64,000 bases of DNA from Phyllobacterium calauticae (GCF_019991125.1 NZ_JAGENB010000003.1:1-64000), one strand, 5' to 3'. Counted from the stretch's first letter, positions 47,607 to 58,068 are shown. Notes: generated from the sequence alone by a model not told the origin. Program-made: numbers and translations.

Positions 47607-49556
47607 ATGACTATTTTCGATTCTATCGCCCCGGCGCTGTCCGGTGCATTGGCAGCCCGTGGTTACGAGACCCTGACGCCGGTGCAGACAGCTGTGCTTG
47701 CTCCGGAAGCGGACGGTGCGGACCTTCTCGTCTCCGCCCAGACCGGTTCCGGCAAGACCGTCGCGTTCGGCATTGCCATCGCACCGACGCTGCTCGAAGG
47801 CGAAGACCGCTTCACCTCCATCGGCGCACCCTATGCGCTGGTGATTGCCCCGACCCGCGAGCTTGCCCTGCAGGTGCGCCGCGAGCTGGAATGGCTCTAC
47901 GAGAAGACCGGCGCCCGCATCGCATCCTGTGTCGGCGGCATGGACATGACCAAGGAACGCCGCGCATTGCAGGGCGGTGCCCATATCGTTGTCGGCACGC
48001 CCGGCCGTCTGCGCGACCACATTACCCGCGGCTCGCTCGACATGACCGAGCTGCGCGCCGTGGTGCTCGACGAAGCCGATGAAATGCTCGACCTCGGTTT
48101 CCGCGAAGACCTCGAATTCATCCTCGGCGAAGCGCCGAAGGAACGCCGCACGCTGATGTTCTCGGCCACGGTGCCGAAACCGATTGCCCAGCTGGCAAAA
48201 CAGTTCCAGAACGATGCACTGCGCATCACCGCGACCAGCGAAAAGTCCCAGCACAGCGATATTGAATATCACATCATGCCGGTGGCACCGCGTGAGCGCG
48301 AAAATGCGATCATCAATGCGCTGCTGTTTTACGATGCCCAGAACACCATCGTGTTCGGTGCGACCCGCGAAGCGGTCAAGCATCTGACCAGCCGCCTGTC
48401 CAATCGCGGCTTTTCCGTTGTTTCGCTCTCCGGCGAACTCAGCCAGGCCGAGCGCACCAATGCGCTGCAGGCCATGCGCGACGGCCGTGCCCGCGTTTGC
48501 GTGGCCACCGACGTGGCCGCACGCGGCATCGACCTGCCCAATCTCGATCTCGTCATCCATGCCGACCTGCCGACCAACCCGGACACGCTGCTGCACCGCA
48601 GTGGCCGTACCGGCCGCGCGGGCCGCAAGGGCATCTGCGTGCTGATCGTGCCGGCCTCGCGCCGCCGTTCGGCCGAACGGCTGCTGCAGATGGCAAAGCT
48701 CAGCACCACGATGGTGCCGCCGCCGGATGCCGCTGCCATCAACAAGCGCAATCATGACCGCATCCTCAACGATCCGTCGCTGACCGAAGTCATGACCGAC
48801 GAGGAAGGCGAATATGTCCGCGAGCTTCTCGGCCTGCATTCCGCCGAGCAGATTGCCGCCGCCTACCTGCGCCAGCAGATGGCCGCGCGTCCTGCACCCG
48901 AAGAACTGTCGAACACGCCAGCCCACGTTCTCGAGCCGATCCGCAAGGGCAGCTATGATGACCGGCCCGGTCGCAGTGACAGGAATGATCGCGCCGAGCG
49001 CGCGCCGCGTTCGGACCGTTTCGAACAGTTCGAGAGCGGTGCCTGGTTCTCGCTCAGCGTCGGCCGCAAGCAGCGCGCCGAGCCGCGCTGGCTGCTGCCG
49101 CTGATCTGCAAGGCCGGCGACATCACCAAGACCGACGTCGGTTCGATCAAGATTCTCGAGACCGAAACCCGCTTCGAGATCACGGCGAGCAAGGCCGACG
49201 CGTTTCTTGCCCGCATCAAGCAGTACGGCACCGGCGAAAAGGGTGTGAACATCACCCGCAGCGAGGGCGCAGGATCCTCTTCCCCGCGCAGCGATTTCAA
49301 GCCGAAGAAAAGCTTTGGCGAAAAGCGCGAATGGGATGACCGCAAGCCGCCCCGCGCCCGCGATGACCACCCGCGTGACGACAAGCCGAAAGCCGACTGG
49401 GCAGCCAAGCCCGCCAAGGCCAAGCCGGAAGGCTGGACCGCGGAAAAACCCGAAAAGGTGAAGAAGCCCAAGGAGCGCAAGCCCGGCGATCCCTCCGGCT
49501 TCGACAAGTACAAGGCCAAGAAGGCCCGCAAAGCCGCTGCCGGTCAGCCGGAATAA
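47607..49556 (+). CDS. DEAD-box RNA helicase with DbpA-type RNA-binding domain
   Basis: A 649-residue helicase. Motifs: AQTGSGKT at 44-51, PTREL at 82-86, TPGR at 131-134, DEAD at 155-158, SAT at 186-188, and HRSGRTGRAGR near 353. After the core, a DbpA-like RNA-binding domain occupies about 475-550 (AWFSLSVGRKQRAEPRWLLPLI), then a basic Lys/Asp-rich tail of about 100 residues. The domain suggests ribosome assembly on 23S rRNA. The ATG at 47607 was chosen for the family start MTIFDSIAPAL. Confidence 0.93.
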   Translation: MTIFDSIAPALSGALAARGYETLTPVQTAVLAPEADGADLLVSAQTGSGKTVAFGIAIAPTLLEGEDRFTSIGAPYALVIAPTRELALQVRRELEWLYEKTGARIASCVGGMDMTKERRALQGGAHIVVGTPGRLRDHITRGSLDMTELRAVVLDEADEMLDLGFREDLEFILGEAPKERRTLMFSATVPKPIAQLAKQFQNDALRITATSEKSQHSDIEYHIMPVAPRERENAIINALLFYDAQNTIVFGATREAVKHLTSRLSNRGFSVVSLSGELSQAERTNALQAMRDGRARVCVATDVAARGIDLPNLDLVIHADLPTNPDTLLHRSGRTGRAGRKGICVLIVPASRRRSAERLLQMAKLSTTMVPPPDAAAINKRNHDRILNDPSLTEVMTDEEGEYVRELLGLHSAEQIAAAYLRQQMAARPAPEELSNTPAHVLEPIRKGSYDDRPGRSDRNDRAERAPRSDRFEQFESGAWFSLSVGRKQRAEPRWLLPLICKAGDITKTDVGSIKILETETRFEITASKADAFLARIKQYGTGEKGVNITRSEGAGSSSPRSDFKPKKSFGEKREWDDRKPPRARDDHPRDDKPKADWAAKPAKAKPEGWTAEKPEKVKKPKERKPGDPSGFDKYKAKKARKAAAGQPE

Positions 49557-49586
49557 TCAGATCTTCGGATTGAATGAACAATGAAC

Positions 49587-49618
49587 CCGCCGCGGATGAA
49601 AATCCCGGCGGTTTTTTT
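49587..49618 (+). terminator. Probable terminator of the helicase gene
   Basis: A CCGCCG / CGGCGG stem with a 13-base loop ends in TTTTTTT, about 30 bases after the helicase stop. The stem is short but the T-run is good. Confidence 0.55.
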
Positions 49619-49629
49619 GCAGGAACATT

Positions 49630-49716
49630 GTGCGTGGTTCGACAGGCTCACCATGAAGGAGGCTGCATTCTGCTGAGCACTGGATACCCTCATGGTGAGC
49701 CTGTCGAACCACGCAC
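49630..49716. repeat. REP-like palindromic element, copy 2
   Basis: A clean inverted repeat: left arm GTGCGTGGTTCGACAGGCTC... (49630-49659) and right arm (49687-49716) ending TCGAACCACGCAC. It is the most complete copy of the family. Confidence 0.85.
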
Positions 49717-49790
49717 CGCAGCTTTGCCCCACCTTCTCAACAGCCAGACGCGACAGTGGGCGTGGCAATGGTCCGCCGCATTTCAAGCAA

Positions 49791-50471
49791 TCACTGCGCC
49801 GCTATGGCCGCATCGATCAGACGCACGGCGTCATCGCTTTCCCACGGCGCGGGACCGTTCATGGCGGCAATCTGGCAGCCCTCCTTGTCGACGATCATCG
49901 TCACCGGCAGGCCGAACGCCAGGTTCTTGCGCTTGAGCTCATTGAACACGCCCATGGTCGGATCGCGGTAGAGCGCCAGTGATTTCACGCCGATATCAGC
50001 CAGGAAACCTTTCGGCTTCTGGTCATCGCCCGTATCGATATTGATCGTCACGACCTGAAAATTGTCGCCGCCCTTCTTGGTCTGCAGCGCATCGAGCGCC
50101 GGCATCTCTTCGCGGCAGGGCGCGCACCAGGTGGCCCAGAGATTGACAAGGACGGTCTTGCCCTTGAAATCCGCCAGCCGCATCGGCTTGCCGTCGGGTC
50201 CGGTGAAGGACAGTGCGGACATGGACTGCGGCTTCTCGGCCCCGCGCATGGCGGCGACGGCGCCCGTGGCGGCGGCATCGATCTTCCTCGCCGTATCGGT
50301 CTTGGCGGTGCATTGATCGGTCGTGTTTGTTCCGGCAACAATATTGCCAGAAGGCCGCTCCATCACGTATACCCCAACCGCACCGGCGACTATGCCTGCG
50401 AGCGCGGCAAGAACAATAATTTTCCTGCTGCCGCCTGAAGTGGTTTTCTGTGTTTCGTTGCCGTTGTCCAT
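49791..50471 (-). CDS. TlpA family thiol-disulfide reductase
   Basis: A 226-residue membrane-anchored thioredoxin-like protein. One hydrophobic anchor spans about 18-37 ([20 protein letters not shown]). The active site is WCAPC with C116 and C119. A further Cys pair (C54, C-terminal C) may exist but I do not assign it. It reduces periplasmic proteins, for example in cytochrome c or oxidase assembly. Divergent from argH, 46 bases apart. Confidence 0.92.
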   Translation of the reverse strand: MDNGNETQKTTSGGSRKIIVLAALAGIVAGAVGVYVMERPSGNIVAGTNTTDQCTAKTDTARKIDAAATGAVAAMRGAEKPQSMSALSFTGPDGKPMRLADFKGKTVLVNLWATWCAPCREEMPALDALQTKKGGDNFQVVTINIDTGDDQKPKGFLADIGVKSLALYRDPTMGVFNELKRKNLAFGLPVTMIVDKEGCQIAAMNGPAPWESDDAVRLIDAAIAAQ

Positions 50472-50517
50472 ATCTTACACTTTCCGTCTATCCACCCCGG
50501 TTTACCCAAGGCTTACA

Positions 50518-51918
50518 ATGTCCGACAAGAAAAACAGCAACGAAATGTGGGGAGGCCGTTTCGCCTCAGGTCCGGCCGCCATCATGGAAGAAATCAACGC
50601 TTCCATCGGGTTTGACCAGAAACTCTATGCCCAGGACATTCGCGGTTCACTTGCCCATGCAGCCATGCTTGCGAAAACCGGCATAATCGCGGCGGACGAC
50701 CACGACAAGATCGCAAAGGGCCTGAACACGATATTGTCAGAGATCGAAAGCGGAAAGTTCGTTTTCTCACGCAAACTTGAAGACATTCACATGAATGTCG
50801 AGTCGCGTCTTGCCGAACTGATCGGCGCACCGGCCGGCCGCCTGCACACGGCGCGGTCGCGCAATGATCAGGTTGCCGTCGATTTCCGCCTGTGGGTCAA
50901 GGAAGAATTCCAGCGCACGGCAACCGCACTGAAAAAGCTGATCGAGGCTTTCCTGAAGCGCGCCGAGGAACATGCGGCAACCCTCATGCCCGGCTTTACC
51001 CATCTGCAGACCGCGCAGCCCGTCACCTTCGGCCATCACTGCATGGCCTATGTGGAAATGTTCGGCCGCGATCTCAGCCGGGTGAAGGACGCGATCGAGC
51101 GCATGGATGAATCGCCGCTCGGCGCCGCCGCGCTGGCGGGAACCGGCTTCCCCATCGACCGGCACATGACGGCGAAGGAACTCGGCTTCCGCGAACCCAC
51201 GCGCAACTCGCTCGACAGCGTCTCTGACCGCGACTACGCGCTGGAATTCCTGTCGATGGCCGCCATTGCCGCCACGCATCTCTCCCGGCTGGCCGAGGAA
51301 ATCGTCATCTGGTCGACGCCACAGTTCGGCTTCGTGCGCCTGTCCGATTCCTTCTCCACCGGCTCGTCGATCATGCCGCAGAAGAAGAACCCCGATGCCG
51401 CCGAGTTGGTGCGCGCCAAGACCGGCCGCATCACCGGCTCGCTCGTCGGCCTGCTGACCGTCATGAAGGGCCTGCCGCTGACCTATTCCAAGGACATGCA
51501 GGAAGACAAGGAAGCCGTGTTCGATGCGGCCGAAACCCTTGAGCTCGCTCTGGCCGCCATGACCGGCATGGTCGGCGACATGACGATCAACACCGCAGCC
51601 ATGAAGAAGGCCGCCGGTTCCGGCTATTCCACCGCCACCGATCTGGCGGACTGGCTGGTGCGCGAGCTTGGCCTGCCCTTCCGCGAGGCCCACCATGTCA
51701 CCGGCCGCGCCGTCGCGCTGGCGGAAGAGAAGAAGAGCGAACTCGGCAAGCTAACGCTGGATGACCTCAAGGGTATTCACCCCGGCATCACCGAGGCCGT
51801 GTTCGGCTACCTTACCGTGGACAAATCCGTGCGCAGCCGCAAATCCTATGGCGGCACGGCGCCGGAACAGGTGCGCAAGCAGATCAGGTTCTGGCAAAAA
51901 CGCATCACGAAATCGTAA
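50518..51918 (+). CDS. argH: Argininosuccinate lyase
   Basis: A 466-residue enzyme for the last step of arginine synthesis. The superfamily signature [12 protein letters not shown] is present, and TARSRNDQ is the substrate-binding loop. The ATG at 50518 gives [16 protein letters not shown], the usual start; a longer open frame runs over the divergent tlpA start. It begins the argH-lptM-lysA set. Confidence 0.97.
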   Translation: MSDKKNSNEMWGGRFASGPAAIMEEINASIGFDQKLYAQDIRGSLAHAAMLAKTGIIAADDHDKIAKGLNTILSEIESGKFVFSRKLEDIHMNVESRLAELIGAPAGRLHTARSRNDQVAVDFRLWVKEEFQRTATALKKLIEAFLKRAEEHAATLMPGFTHLQTAQPVTFGHHCMAYVEMFGRDLSRVKDAIERMDESPLGAAALAGTGFPIDRHMTAKELGFREPTRNSLDSVSDRDYALEFLSMAAIAATHLSRLAEEIVIWSTPQFGFVRLSDSFSTGSSIMPQKKNPDAAELVRAKTGRITGSLVGLLTVMKGLPLTYSKDMQEDKEAVFDAAETLELALAAMTGMVGDMTINTAAMKKAAGSGYSTATDLADWLVRELGLPFREAHHVTGRAVALAEEKKSELGKLTLDDLKGIHPGITEAVFGYLTVDKSVRSRKSYGGTAPEQVRKQIRFWQKRITKS

Positions 51919-51997
51919 GTCCGACGATGGGGGATGCAAAGCGTTCCTCCATGCGTTAGACAGGACAACATACTTTCGGACGACAGGATCTAAATCG

Positions 51998-52186
51998 ATG
52001 ACAAGCCGTTCTTACCTCACGACAATTCTGATGGCGGTTGCAATCGTCAGCGCGGTGTCGGCCTGCGGCCGCAAGGGCCCGCTCGAATTGCCGCCCGCAT
52101 CGGTGACCGCTCCGGCACCGGGCGAGCCGAAACCGGCCAGACCGCCCGTTCAAGACAAGCGCTTTTTCCTCGACTCCATCATCTAG
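51998..52186 (+). CDS. lptM: Small lipoprotein LptM (YifL-like)
   Basis: A 62-residue lipoprotein. The signal peptide ends in the lipobox VSAC with C23, followed by GRKGPLELPP, the LptM/YifL signature CGxKGPLxLPP. In E. coli LptM helps oxidise and mature LptD in LPS transport. The gene sits between argH and lysA, an order seen in many proteobacteria. Confidence 0.92.
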   Translation: MTSRSYLTTILMAVAIVSAVSACGRKGPLELPPASVTAPAPGEPKPARPPVQDKRFFLDSII

Positions 52187-52197
52187 GCAGATTTTTC

Positions 52198-53463
52198 GTG
52201 AATCATTTCGATTACAAGGACGGCGTTCTCCATGCCGAGGACGTCAGCATTCCCGATATCGCCAGCGCGGTCGGCACCCCCTTCTACTGCTATTCGACGG
52301 CCACCATCGAACGGCACTACAAGGTCTTTGCCGCGGCCTTTGCCGAAATGGATGCGCTGGTCTGCTACGCCTTGAAAGCCAATTCCAATCAGGCTGTCCT
52401 GAAGACCCTGGCGCGTCTCGGCTCCGGTGCCGACGTGGTATCGGAAGGTGAGATGCGCCGTGCCCTGGCCGCGGGAATTCCCGCAAGCAAGATCGTCTTT
52501 TCCGGCGTGGGCAAGAAGCCGGGCGAAATGGACTTTGCGCTGGCAGCGGGCATTCATTGCTTCAACGTTGAATCCGAGCCGGAGCTGGAACTCCTGTCCA
52601 GCCGCGCCGTGGCGGCGGGCAAGATTGCGCCGGTGTCCTTGCGCATCAATCCCGATGTCGATGCCAAGACCCACAAGAAGATTTCCACGGGCAAGTCCGA
52701 GAACAAGTTCGGCATTCCGCTGGCCAAGGCACGATCCGTCTACGCCCATGCGGCGCGGCTGCCCGGCCTGAAGGTGTCCGGCATCGACATGCATATCGGC
52801 AGCCAGATCACCGATCTGGAGCCGTTTGACGATGCCTTCGCCCTGCTTGCCCAGCTCGTCGGCGACCTCAAGGCCGACGGCCACGATATCAAGCATGTCG
52901 ATCTCGGCGGCGGCCTCGGCATTCCCTATCACTTCGACAACAATCCGCCGCCCCTGCCCGACGCCTATGCGGCCATCGTCGCCCGGCATATCAAGCCACT
53001 CGGGCTCAAGACCATTTTCGAGCCGGGCCGCCTGATCGTCGGCAATGCCGGAATCCTGGTCAGCGAAGTGATCTTCGTCAAGGAAGGCGACGCGCGCAAT
53101 TTCATCATCGTCGACGCGGCGATGAATGACCTCATCCGCCCGACGCTCTATGACGCGTTCCACACGATCCGTCCGGTCAAGGAGCCATCAGCGTCGCATC
53201 CGCGCATTCGCGGCGACATCGTCGGCCCGGTCTGCGAAACCGGCGACTATCTCGGTCTTGACCGCGACCTGCCGCGTCCGGCCCCCGGCGACCTGATCGC
53301 CATCGGCACGGCCGGTGCCTATGGCGCGGTTCAGTCGGGAACCTACAATACCCGCCTGCTGGTGCCGGAAGTGCTTGTCAGCGGCGACCGCTTCCATGTG
53401 GTGCGCCCGCGGACGACCTATGAGGAACTCATCGGTCTCGATTCCATACCGGACTGGCTCTGA
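52198..53463 (+). CDS. lysA: Diaminopimelate decarboxylase
   Basis: A 421-residue PLP enzyme making lysine from meso-diaminopimelate. The PLP lysine is K60 in VCYALKANSN; HIGSQITD and EPGRLIVGNAG are the other motifs. It starts with GTG at 52198. It is 11 bases from lptM. Confidence 0.97.
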   Translation: MNHFDYKDGVLHAEDVSIPDIASAVGTPFYCYSTATIERHYKVFAAAFAEMDALVCYALKANSNQAVLKTLARLGSGADVVSEGEMRRALAAGIPASKIVFSGVGKKPGEMDFALAAGIHCFNVESEPELELLSSRAVAAGKIAPVSLRINPDVDAKTHKKISTGKSENKFGIPLAKARSVYAHAARLPGLKVSGIDMHIGSQITDLEPFDDAFALLAQLVGDLKADGHDIKHVDLGGGLGIPYHFDNNPPPLPDAYAAIVARHIKPLGLKTIFEPGRLIVGNAGILVSEVIFVKEGDARNFIIVDAAMNDLIRPTLYDAFHTIRPVKEPSASHPRIRGDIVGPVCETGDYLGLDRDLPRPAPGDLIAIGTAGAYGAVQSGTYNTRLLVPEVLVSGDRFHVVRPRTTYEELIGLDSIPDWL

Positions 53464-53592
53464 AACCAGCCGGCACACAGAACGGTGAACGGCTTTTTGC
53501 GCCAAGGCCTCGCCTTTGCCACGATGAGTGGTATTCTTGACCAGCGTCAATGCGGTCATGATGGAATCGCAGGGTGACGAGATGGAGCAGGG

Positions 53593-56142
53593 ATGACCGG
53601 TCAACACCCCGATGGGCGGGACGCTGAAAGGGTCAGGTTCGATATTTTCAAGAGTATCGATCGGCTCCGCTTGTCCGCGTGGCTGACCCTGGCCTTCGAG
53701 CGGTTATGGCCGCGGGTCCTGCCGCTGCTGCTTGTCGCTGCACTGTTCGTGATCGTCGCCTGGTTCGGCCTGTTCCGCATGATGCCGGATCTCGTCCGTC
53801 TCGGTCTGCTGACACTGTTTGTCCTGTCGCTTCCGGTGTGCCTCTATACCCTTTTGAGATTCCGCCTGCCCGAGCATGCCGATGTCAGCCGCCGCATCGA
53901 AGACGTCAACACGCTCGATCACCAGCCGATTGCCGTCCAGTCGGAAATCTTGGCGACCAGCACGGACGATCCCTTCGCACAGGCCCTGTGGGACGAGCAC
54001 CGCAAGCGCATGGCCGAACGCATCAGAGGCCTGAAAACCGGCCTGCCCCGGACAAACATCCCGGAAATCGACCCCTGGGGCCTGCGGGCCGTGGTCGGGC
54101 TGCTTCTCGTCATCGCCTTCGCCTTTTCCGGCAGTCCGCTCGGCGGACGTCTCGGCGATGCATTCCAGAGTCACGGCAGCAGCAATGCGCTGCCGCCCCG
54201 CATCGACGCCTGGGTCACCCCGCCGCGCTATACGGGCCGCCCGCCGGTTTTCCTCACCTCGGCGGCCAATGACCAGGAAAAACAGTTCACCGTCCCCCAA
54301 AACAGCACGTTGACCATCCGCATCATCGGCGGCAACGGAACCGAACGGGTGACGCAGACCCTGCCGGACGGCAAGCCCGCCGACATTCCGGTCAAGCAGG
54401 ACGCGAAGACGGCCGACGCCGCCCCGGCAAAAGACCAGCCGCGCAATTTCGAGCTGACCCTCGATACCAACGCCACAGTCGGACTGATCAACAACGGCAC
54501 CGTGCATTCCGAATGGGCGTTTGCCGTGTTGCCGGACCAGCCGCCCACCATCCGCTTCACCAGGGAACCTTCCAGCGCCGTCAATGGCACGATGGAACTG
54601 ACCTATGAAATCAGGGACGATTACGGTGCGGCCAGCGCGCAGGCGAAGGTCGAGCAGGTCCAGCCGACGGCAAAGGATGCAAGGCCGCTGTTCGAGGCCC
54701 CGGAAATCCCCCTCAGCCTGCCGAAGCGCGGCGCGGACGGCGGCGAGACCAAAACGACACGGGACCTGACCGAACATGTCTGGGCCGGGTCGGAAATCCG
54801 CATGACGCTTATTGCGGTTGACGATGCCGGGCAGGAAGGCCGGAGCGAGACCAAGACCCTTGTCATGCCGGAACGTCCCTTTGCCAATCCGCTGGCGCGC
54901 GCGGTGGTGGAACAGCGGCGCATGCTGGCGCTGAACGCCAATGCCAAGCCGGATGTGCTGAACATGCTGGATGCCATTACCCTGTGGCCGGAGGAGACCA
55001 TCCGGAATCCCGCCCATTATCTGGGTTTGCGCAGCATCCGTTCCCGGCTGAACCTTGCCAGGAGCGATGATCAGTTGCGCGAGGTCGTCGCCTATATGTG
55101 GCAGGTGGCGCGCGGCATCGAAGACGGCGCCCTGTCCGACGCCGAGCGCAGCCTGCGCGAAGCCCAGGAGGCGCTGCGCCAGGCGATCGAGCAGAATGCC
55201 AGCCCCGAAGAAATCGACAAGCGCATGGCCGACCTGCGCAAGGCCATGAATAAATATATGCGCGAGCTTGCCCAGCAGGCCCAGCGCAATCCCAACATGG
55301 CGCAGGCGCCCGATCCCAATGCCCGCGAATTGCGGCAGGAGGATATCGACCGCATCCTCAAGCAGATCGAGGAACTGGCCAAGCAGGGCTCGAAGGAGCA
55401 GGCCCAGCAGTTGCTCTCGCAGCTCAACGACATGCTGAACAATCTGCAGATGCGCCAGGCCCAGGGCAAGAACGGCCAGGGCGACCAGATGAAACAGCAG
55501 ATGGACAAGCTCGGCGACCTGATGCGGCGCCAGCAGAAAATGATGAACGAGACCCACAGGCTGGAACAGCAGCGCCAGAATGGCATGATGCAGGACAATG
55601 GCCAATTCGGCGGCCAGATGGGACAGGACGGCCAGCAGGGCCAGATGTCAGAGGAAGATATCGCCAAGGCGCTGAAGGGCCTGCAGGACGGCCAGGGCAA
55701 GCTGCAATCCGACCTGCAGCAGCTGATGGACGATCTGAACGGCCAGGGCGTTACGCCCAACAAGGATTTCGGCGACGCCGGAAAATCCATGGGAGATGCC
55801 CGGAAATCCCTCGGGGAGGCTGATGGCGGACAAGCGCTCGACCAGCAGAGCAATGCGCTGGATTCCCTGCGCAAGGGCGGACAGGACATGATGAAGCAGA
55901 TGCAGGCCATGGGCCGGGCAGGCAAGCCGGGCGGTCCGCAGCAGAGTGACCGCGACCCCTTGGGACGGCCGTCCAAATCCAACAACGGCACCGATTTCGG
56001 GCCGGACCGGAACATGCTGCCCGGGCAGGCCGATATCCAGCGCGCCCGGCAAATCCTCGATGCCATCCGCGAGCGGCTCGGCAATGCGCTGAGCCCGCAG
56101 ATGGAAAAGGATTATCTGGAACGCCTGCTGAAATTCAACTGA
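53593..56142 (+). CDS. TIGR02302 family membrane protein
   Basis: An 849-residue protein of a Rhizobiales-typical family (TIGR02302, DUF4175-like). Two helices near the N terminus (about 36-58, 62-85) and a third near 160-180 anchor it, then a periplasmic-looking domain (190-450). The last 300 residues are rich in Gln, Met and Lys, with coiled-coil character (QRNPNMAQ... KQQMDKLGDLMRRQQKMM). Function is unknown. The ATG follows lysA by 130 bases, and hpt lies beyond on the other strand. Confidence 0.88.
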   Translation: MTGQHPDGRDAERVRFDIFKSIDRLRLSAWLTLAFERLWPRVLPLLLVAALFVIVAWFGLFRMMPDLVRLGLLTLFVLSLPVCLYTLLRFRLPEHADVSRRIEDVNTLDHQPIAVQSEILATSTDDPFAQALWDEHRKRMAERIRGLKTGLPRTNIPEIDPWGLRAVVGLLLVIAFAFSGSPLGGRLGDAFQSHGSSNALPPRIDAWVTPPRYTGRPPVFLTSAANDQEKQFTVPQNSTLTIRIIGGNGTERVTQTLPDGKPADIPVKQDAKTADAAPAKDQPRNFELTLDTNATVGLINNGTVHSEWAFAVLPDQPPTIRFTREPSSAVNGTMELTYEIRDDYGAASAQAKVEQVQPTAKDARPLFEAPEIPLSLPKRGADGGETKTTRDLTEHVWAGSEIRMTLIAVDDAGQEGRSETKTLVMPERPFANPLARAVVEQRRMLALNANAKPDVLNMLDAITLWPEETIRNPAHYLGLRSIRSRLNLARSDDQLREVVAYMWQVARGIEDGALSDAERSLREAQEALRQAIEQNASPEEIDKRMADLRKAMNKYMRELAQQAQRNPNMAQAPDPNARELRQEDIDRILKQIEELAKQGSKEQAQQLLSQLNDMLNNLQMRQAQGKNGQGDQMKQQMDKLGDLMRRQQKMMNETHRLEQQRQNGMMQDNGQFGGQMGQDGQQGQMSEEDIAKALKGLQDGQGKLQSDLQQLMDDLNGQGVTPNKDFGDAGKSMGDARKSLGEADGGQALDQQSNALDSLRKGGQDMMKQMQAMGRAGKPGGPQQSDRDPLGRPSKSNNGTDFGPDRNMLPGQADIQRARQILDAIRERLGNALSPQMEKDYLERLLKFN

Positions 56143-56144
56143 GA

Positions 56145-56220
56145 CTAGTGGTCCGATTCTGACATTTGCATGCTGCGCGTGATGTGAAATGGGATGCGAA
56201 TGTCAAATTCGTTCCACTAG
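56145..56220. repeat. Palindromic intergenic repeat, hybrid A/B arm
   Basis: CTAGTGG at 56145 and CCACTAG at 56214 frame a 76-base element. The left arm is type A (GTCCGATTCTGACATTTGC), the right is type B (ATGCGAATGTCAAATTCGTT), so it mixes the two forms seen at 41982 and 42073. It lies in the 82-base gap between TIGR02302 and hpt. Confidence 0.85.
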
Positions 56221-56224
56221 AGCC

Positions 56225-56761
56225 TCAGTCCCGGACGACACCGACATAGGGCAGCTGCCGGAAGGAATGCCCGACATCCATGCCATAGCCGACGACGAAA
56301 TAATCGGGGCATTCGAAGCCTTTGAAATCCGCTTCGATATCGGTTTTCCGCTTCACGCTCTTGTCCAGCAATACGGCGATGGAGACGCTGCGCGCGCCGC
56401 GCTCCAGCATCAGTTCGCGGGTGAATTTCAGCGTCCTGCCCGATTCCAGGATATCGTCGATCAACAGCACGTCGCGGCCGTGCACATCGCTGTCGATGTC
56501 GCGCAGCAGCCGCACTTCCTTGCTCTCGGTGCCCTTGCCATAGCTGGACACGGTGATGAACTCGACATCAGGCTCGGCGCCCGCATCGTGCATGGCGCGG
56601 ATCAGGTCCGCCGCGAAGATGAACGATCCCTTGAGGATCGAGATCACCAGCAGGTTGTCAAACCGTTTTGCCACAATGTCCTGTGCCAGTTCAAGATTGC
56701 GCGTGGCGATCTCCTGCGCACTGAACAGAACATCGATATTCTTCTCGCCAACTTTCGGCAT
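56225..56761 (-). CDS. hpt: Hypoxanthine phosphoribosyltransferase
   Basis: A 178-residue purine salvage enzyme. PRPP loop VLLIDDILESGRT at 98-110, and the flexible-loop region VSSYGKGTES at 71-80. It converts hypoxanthine or guanine to IMP or GMP. A repeat element lies just beyond its stop. Confidence 0.95.
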   Translation of the reverse strand: MPKVGEKNIDVLFSAQEIATRNLELAQDIVAKRFDNLLVISILKGSFIFAADLIRAMHDAGAEPDVEFITVSSYGKGTESKEVRLLRDIDSDVHGRDVLLIDDILESGRTLKFTRELMLERGARSVSIAVLLDKSVKRKTDIEADFKGFECPDYFVVGYGMDVGHSFRQLPYVGVVRD

Positions 56762-56887
56762 GCAACTCTTCCTGATTTTCCGATAAGCAAGGCTCCTGGA
56801 GCCTTTCCTGTTTGAAAGGCTCTATAGCCCGATATCGGCCGGAAAAGCAAAACCTCAGCGTTTTCCCGACCGGTCAATCGGCGCCGG

Positions 56888-57241
56888 TCAACGGATCAGG
56901 TTGCCTGCGGGCGCAGACACGCTCGTGCCAGGCATGTGGGGACCGGCGGCATGCCGCTGGCTGAAAAGCACATGCCCGCCGCAGATCCAGAACGTCGACG
57001 CCGCAACCAGGAGCACCAGCAGCCAATAGGCGAAGCCGGGCATGCGCGCCTGCGCCTCCTGCGACTTTTGGAGAATTGTCATGCGCTGGTTTACGGGGAA
57101 GTGTGCGTCCAGGCTTTGCCGGGAGGAAGGGGGTGACATGGATTCATAGATTGCGTCTTCCGCCCCGCCCTTGTCGAAGTGGAGCGCGGGGACAATATGC
57201 GAAACAGTTTCGCCGCTCATCGTTTTAAACCGTGCAATCAC
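56888..57241 (-). CDS. Conserved hypothetical protein next to ftsE
   Basis: A 117-residue protein with one helix at about 70-90 (FAYWLLVLLVAASTFWICGGHVLF). The N-terminal 65 residues are soluble, and a short C-terminal tail has no motif. It is divergent from ftsE, which in rhizobial genomes I know also has a small membrane protein beside it. M1 or M8 could start it. Function unknown. Confidence 0.6.
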   Translation of the reverse strand: MIARFKTMSGETVSHIVPALHFDKGGAEDAIYESMSPPSSRQSLDAHFPVNQRMTILQKSQEAQARMPGFAYWLLVLLVAASTFWICGGHVLFSQRHAAGPHMPGTSVSAPAGNLIR

Positions 57242-57408
57242 GTGTTTTCCGGTCGTTCTGCCATGTTGCAGTCATGATCCTCCGAATCATTGTGGCAGCC
57301 TATCGCCCAATAATTAATGTTTCGCCGAACGGATGCAGCGATTGATGGGTGGTCAAATCCGTCCGCGCTGAATAAAACACGCGTGGACAAGAAACTTGGA
57401 AAGTCAGC

Positions 57409-58068
57409 TTGATTCGTTTTGAGAATGTCGGTTTGCGATACGGGATGGGCCCGGAGGTTCTGCGTGACGTCAGCCTCCATATTTCACCCCGCTCGTTCCA
57501 GTTTTTGACCGGCCCGTCGGGCGCGGGCAAGACATCGCTGCTGCGCCTGCTGTTCATGACGCTGAAGCCGACGCGCGGTCTCATCACCGTCTTCGGCAAG
57601 GACATCGCGACCATCTCCTCCAAGGAAATGCCGCTCCTGCGCCGCCGTATCGGCGTGGTGTTCCAGGATTTCCGGCTGCTCGATCACATGACGACCTACC
57701 AGAATGTCGCCCTGCCGCTGCGGGTGCGCGGCAAGGAGGAAGCCACCTATCGCGCGGAAGTCGAGGAATTGCTGCACTGGGTTGGCCTGGGCGAACGCAT
57801 GCACGTGCTGCCGCCGGTGCTGTCAGGCGGCGAGAAGCAGCGCGCCGCAATTGCCCGCGCCCTGATCGACCAGCCGGAAATCCTGCTGGCCGACGAGCCG
57901 ACCGGCAATGTCGATCCGCCCCTTGCCCGGCGCTTGCTGCGCCTGTTCGGCGAGCTGAACCGTTCCGGTACCGCCGTGGTCATCGCCACCCACGATCTTA
58001 CCCTGATGGATCAGGTCAATGCGCGCCGCATGATTCTCGATCAGGGGAGGCTCGACATCTATGATTGA
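57409..58068 (+). CDS. ftsE: Cell division ATP-binding protein FtsE
   Basis: A 219-residue ABC ATPase of FtsEX, which drives periplasmic amidase activation at the septum. GPSGAGKT at 35-42, LSGGE at 138-142 and the Walker B DEP at 162. It uses a TTG start at 57409 with GGAAAG upstream. It overlaps ftsX by 8 bases. Confidence 0.95.
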   Translation: MIRFENVGLRYGMGPEVLRDVSLHISPRSFQFLTGPSGAGKTSLLRLLFMTLKPTRGLITVFGKDIATISSKEMPLLRRRIGVVFQDFRLLDHMTTYQNVALPLRVRGKEEATYRAEVEELLHWVGLGERMHVLPPVLSGGEKQRAAIARALIDQPEILLADEPTGNVDPPLARRLLRLFGELNRSGTAVVIATHDLTLMDQVNARRMILDQGRLDIYD

